Of a stretch of DNA of 8,650 bases, positions 7,660 to 8,650 are shown in pieces. Source of the DNA: Bacteriovorax stolpii (GTDB taxonomy: Bacteria > Bdellovibrionota > Bacteriovoracia > Bacteriovoracales > Bacteriovoracaceae). Location of the stretch: NCBI GenBank assembly GCA_945862475.1, contig CAMAYW010000078.1, positions 1 through 8,650 on the forward strand, read 5' to 3'. Within the stretch, counting starts at the first letter, position 1. The number at the start of each line of letters is the position of its first letter. The position numbers and the translations under genes were made by a program. The notes beneath the pieces are model-generated. The model did not search any database, was not told where the DNA came from, and saw only the letters and a program-made list of their open reading frames with translations.

Positions 7660-7711
7660 ATCCTTACGATCTGTAATTAACAGCTCGCCGAGAAAATCCA
7701 CGATGGATTTT
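7632..7711 (+). promoter_or_regulatory. Intergenic stretch with several complementary arms, possible structured RNA
   Basis: This part of the 136-base gap holds four inverted repeats. GAGCTGT (7632-7638) pairs perfectly with ACAGCTC (7680-7686), enclosing the GC-rich hairpin 7639-7654. CTGT (7671-7674) can pair with ACAG (7680-7683) as an alternative partner. AAAATCCA (7693-7700) pairs with TGGATTTT (7704-7711) around a CGA loop. The mutually exclusive use of ACAG could act as a switch, if the region is transcribed from the exporter gene. No conserved core of a riboswitch class I know is visible. A ribosome binding site, GGAAGG (7735-7740), lies downstream. Confidence 0.35.
7638..7655 (+). 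terminator. Possible operon-end hairpin (or operator dyad)
   Basis: Arms TGCCCCGA (7638-7645) and TCGGGGCA (7648-7655) are perfectly complementary, giving a GC-rich stem 29 bases after the exporter stop. The position suits termination of the five-gene transcript, but no T run follows (TAATATCC), so it is not a convincing rho-independent terminator. The same dyad lies exactly between promoter-like hexamers, so it may instead be a protein-binding site. Confidence 0.35.
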
Positions 7712-7745
7712 ATCAATTTTCCCGCCCGAACCATGGAAGGTAAGA

Positions 7746-8408
7746 ATGGGGAAGAGTTTAGTCTTTATCTTTTTATTGTGTTTTTTTGTTTCTTGTAATG
7801 AAAACTGTCAAAATCAGTCGGCCGAAGTGCAGGAGCAAAACGCGAATTGTCCAATTCCTAATCCAGATCCTGATCCAGACCCCATACCTGATGGTGACGT
7901 ACCAAATGAGGCCCTGACTTTTGACGTTAATTACGTTCTAACTAATTTTGACCGTGGAAGTGAAGATAAACTTTTAAAGGCGATAGAAATCATTAAGAAG
8001 GTGATTGGTAGTAATGAGTTTAGATCTAAGGTTCTCAACTTTACCTTTCAAGGGAAGAAGCAATTTTTTGAAAATAAGGGACTCTCAAATGAAGAAATCT
8101 ATCAAAAACTTCTTGATGGAAGAGAGGATTTAAAACCTGATGTTGATAATCAAATGGATTTAGAATTAGAGCTTTATTACTCGTGGACGAGCACAGTTGG
8201 ATACACTACCCCTGGTGCCATGAAAATTTACTTAAATTCAAAATTTTACAATCCTTTCACTCCTTCTGAAGTTGCTGGTAATGTTTTTCACGAGTGGACG
8301 CATAAACTTGGTTTTGAACATGCCACGAATTATTCAAAAGAAAGAGATTCAACAGTTCCCTATGCCATTGGTTATCTTATAAGAGACCTTGGTAGGCAGT
8401 ACGAATAA
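7746..8408 (+). CDS. Lipoprotein with metzincin-type zinc-protease motif
   Basis: The 220-residue protein begins with a lipoprotein signal peptide ending FFVSC (lipidated Cys17), followed by Asn, which would allow outer-membrane sorting. Residues 18-52 are a flexible linker with cysteines at 21 and 35 and a proline-aspartate repeat (NPDPDPDPIPDGD, 39-51). The folded part starts near 57. HEWTHKLGFEH (182-192) fits HExxHxxGxxH exactly, giving three zinc-ligand histidines (182, 186, 192) and catalytic Glu183. The Met that metzincins carry after this motif is not visible; STVPYAIG (202-209) occupies that region instead. The domain is small and the protein ends soon after, but no frameshift is seen. 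The start is supported by GGAAGG at 7735-7740. The substrate is unknown, and a peptidase function is inferred from the motif alone. It appears to be transcribed separately from the block upstream. Confidence 0.82.
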   Translation: MGKSLVFIFLLCFFVSCNENCQNQSAEVQEQNANCPIPNPDPDPDPIPDGDVPNEALTFDVNYVLTNFDRGSEDKLLKAIEIIKKVIGSNEFRSKVLNFTFQGKKQFFENKGLSNEEIYQKLLDGREDLKPDVDNQMDLELELYYSWTSTVGYTTPGAMKIYLNSKFYNPFTPSEVAGNVFHEWTHKLGFEHATNYSKERDSTVPYAIGYLIRDLGRQYE

Positions 8409-8424
8409 TTCTGGTATTGAATAT

Positions 8425-8446
8425 GCATCCCAAATTTGGGGGGTGC
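8425..8446 (+). promoter_or_regulatory. Palindrome and hairpin at the start of the acidic-protein gene
   Basis: CCCAAATTTGGG (8429-8440) is a perfect 12-base palindrome. As RNA, GCATCCC (8425-8431) can pair with GGGGTGC (8440-8446), including one G-T pair, leaving an 8-base loop. The stem would include most of the G run (8438-8443), the only plausible ribosome-binding sequence before the ATG at 8449. It may thus be a translational control hairpin or a DNA operator. Confidence 0.4.
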
Positions 8447-8448
8447 CT

Positions 8449-8650
8449 ATGAAAAATAAAGCTAAGTTAAGGAGAGATTACTTATCAAAATCTGAAGCAG
8501 AAATTGTGGAAAACGAAGAAGCTTCTCTGCAGGATAAAGAATACACTTTTGACGAAGATAATACGGACGATGACGATCTTCATGACGTCGATTTGCCGTC
8601 CATTGAAAATCTTGTGGACTTTGACAACGACGAAGATTTCGTTATTCAGT
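8449..8650 (+). CDS. Acidic protein of unknown function, 5' part only (runs off the window)
   Basis: An open frame starts with ATG at 8449 and continues through 67 codons to the window end without a stop. The first residues are basic (MKNKAKLRRDY), after which the sequence becomes strongly acidic: EAEIVENEEASLQDKEYTFDE, then NTDDDDLHDVDLP and DFDNDEDF. It looks largely disordered, with no signal peptide or membrane segment. Such an acidic N-terminal extension often precedes a folded domain, which here lies outside the window, so the function cannot be read. The start codon is preceded by a G run rather than a standard AGGAGG site. It lies 40 bases after the zinc-protease lipoprotein gene and may share its transcript. 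Codon use is like its neighbours. Confidence 0.7.
   Translation, partial: MKNKAKLRRDYLSKSEAEIVENEEASLQDKEYTFDEDNTDDDDLHDVDLPSIENLVDFDNDEDFVIQ

Noticed and set aside
7656..7745. Known riboswitch before the zinc-protease lipoprotein
   Set aside because: I compared it by memory with TPP, SAM, cobalamin, c-di-GMP, guanidine and ZTP cores and found no conserved signature.
7857..7898. Tandem repeat encoding the Asp-Pro linker
   Set aside because: The repetition is in the amino acids, with varied codons; it is a common linker type in lipoproteins and not a DNA repeat of note.

Overview
The window is an AT-rich stretch of a Gram-negative bacterial chromosome. Evidence for a double-membrane cell is a periplasmic YceI-like protein, two lipoproteins, and a large protein ending in a probable outer-membrane beta-barrel. 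The codon use, the many lipoproteins and the HEWxHKxGFxH lipoprotein would fit the Bdellovibrionota (Bacteriovorax/Bdellovibrio relatives). That placement is inferred from general resemblance; no marker gene is present to prove it. I see no rRNA, tRNA, CRISPR array, insertion sequence or phage gene.

Layout: (1) 1-48, the left edge, holding a strong rho-independent terminator for the minus-strand gene. (2) 49-639, minus strand, a secreted YceI-family protein. (3) 640-750, a short, very AT-rich divergent intergenic region. (4) 751-7609, plus strand, five tightly packed genes: a LysR-type regulator, a 943-residue secreted metallopeptidase with a probable propeller and outer-membrane barrel, a class I SAM-dependent methyltransferase with an uncharacterised C-terminal region, an orphan lipoprotein, and a ThrE-like threonine/serine exporter. 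Every junction overlaps (4, 38, 28 and 1 bases), which argues for one transcript with translational coupling. (5) 7610-7745, a 136-base intergenic region with unusually strong dyad symmetry, readable either as a promoter with an operator in its spacer or as a structured RNA. (6) 7746-8408, a lipoprotein with a metzincin-type HExxHxxGxxH zinc motif. (7) 8409-8448, a short gap with a perfect 12-base palindrome next to the following start codon. (8) 8449 to the window end, the start of a very acidic protein of unknown function.

How the genes may work together is inference. The five-gene block combines a regulator, a predicted outer-membrane or surface protease, a lipoprotein and an inner-membrane amino-acid exporter, so an envelope-related role under LysR control is reasonable. 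No substrate can be read from the sequence. The second, independent zinc-protease lipoprotein downstream means that two predicted envelope metallopeptidases of different types lie within about 3.3 kb of each other. The least familiar parts are the three-module peptidase, the methyltransferase tail, the orphan lipoprotein and the symmetric intergenic region.
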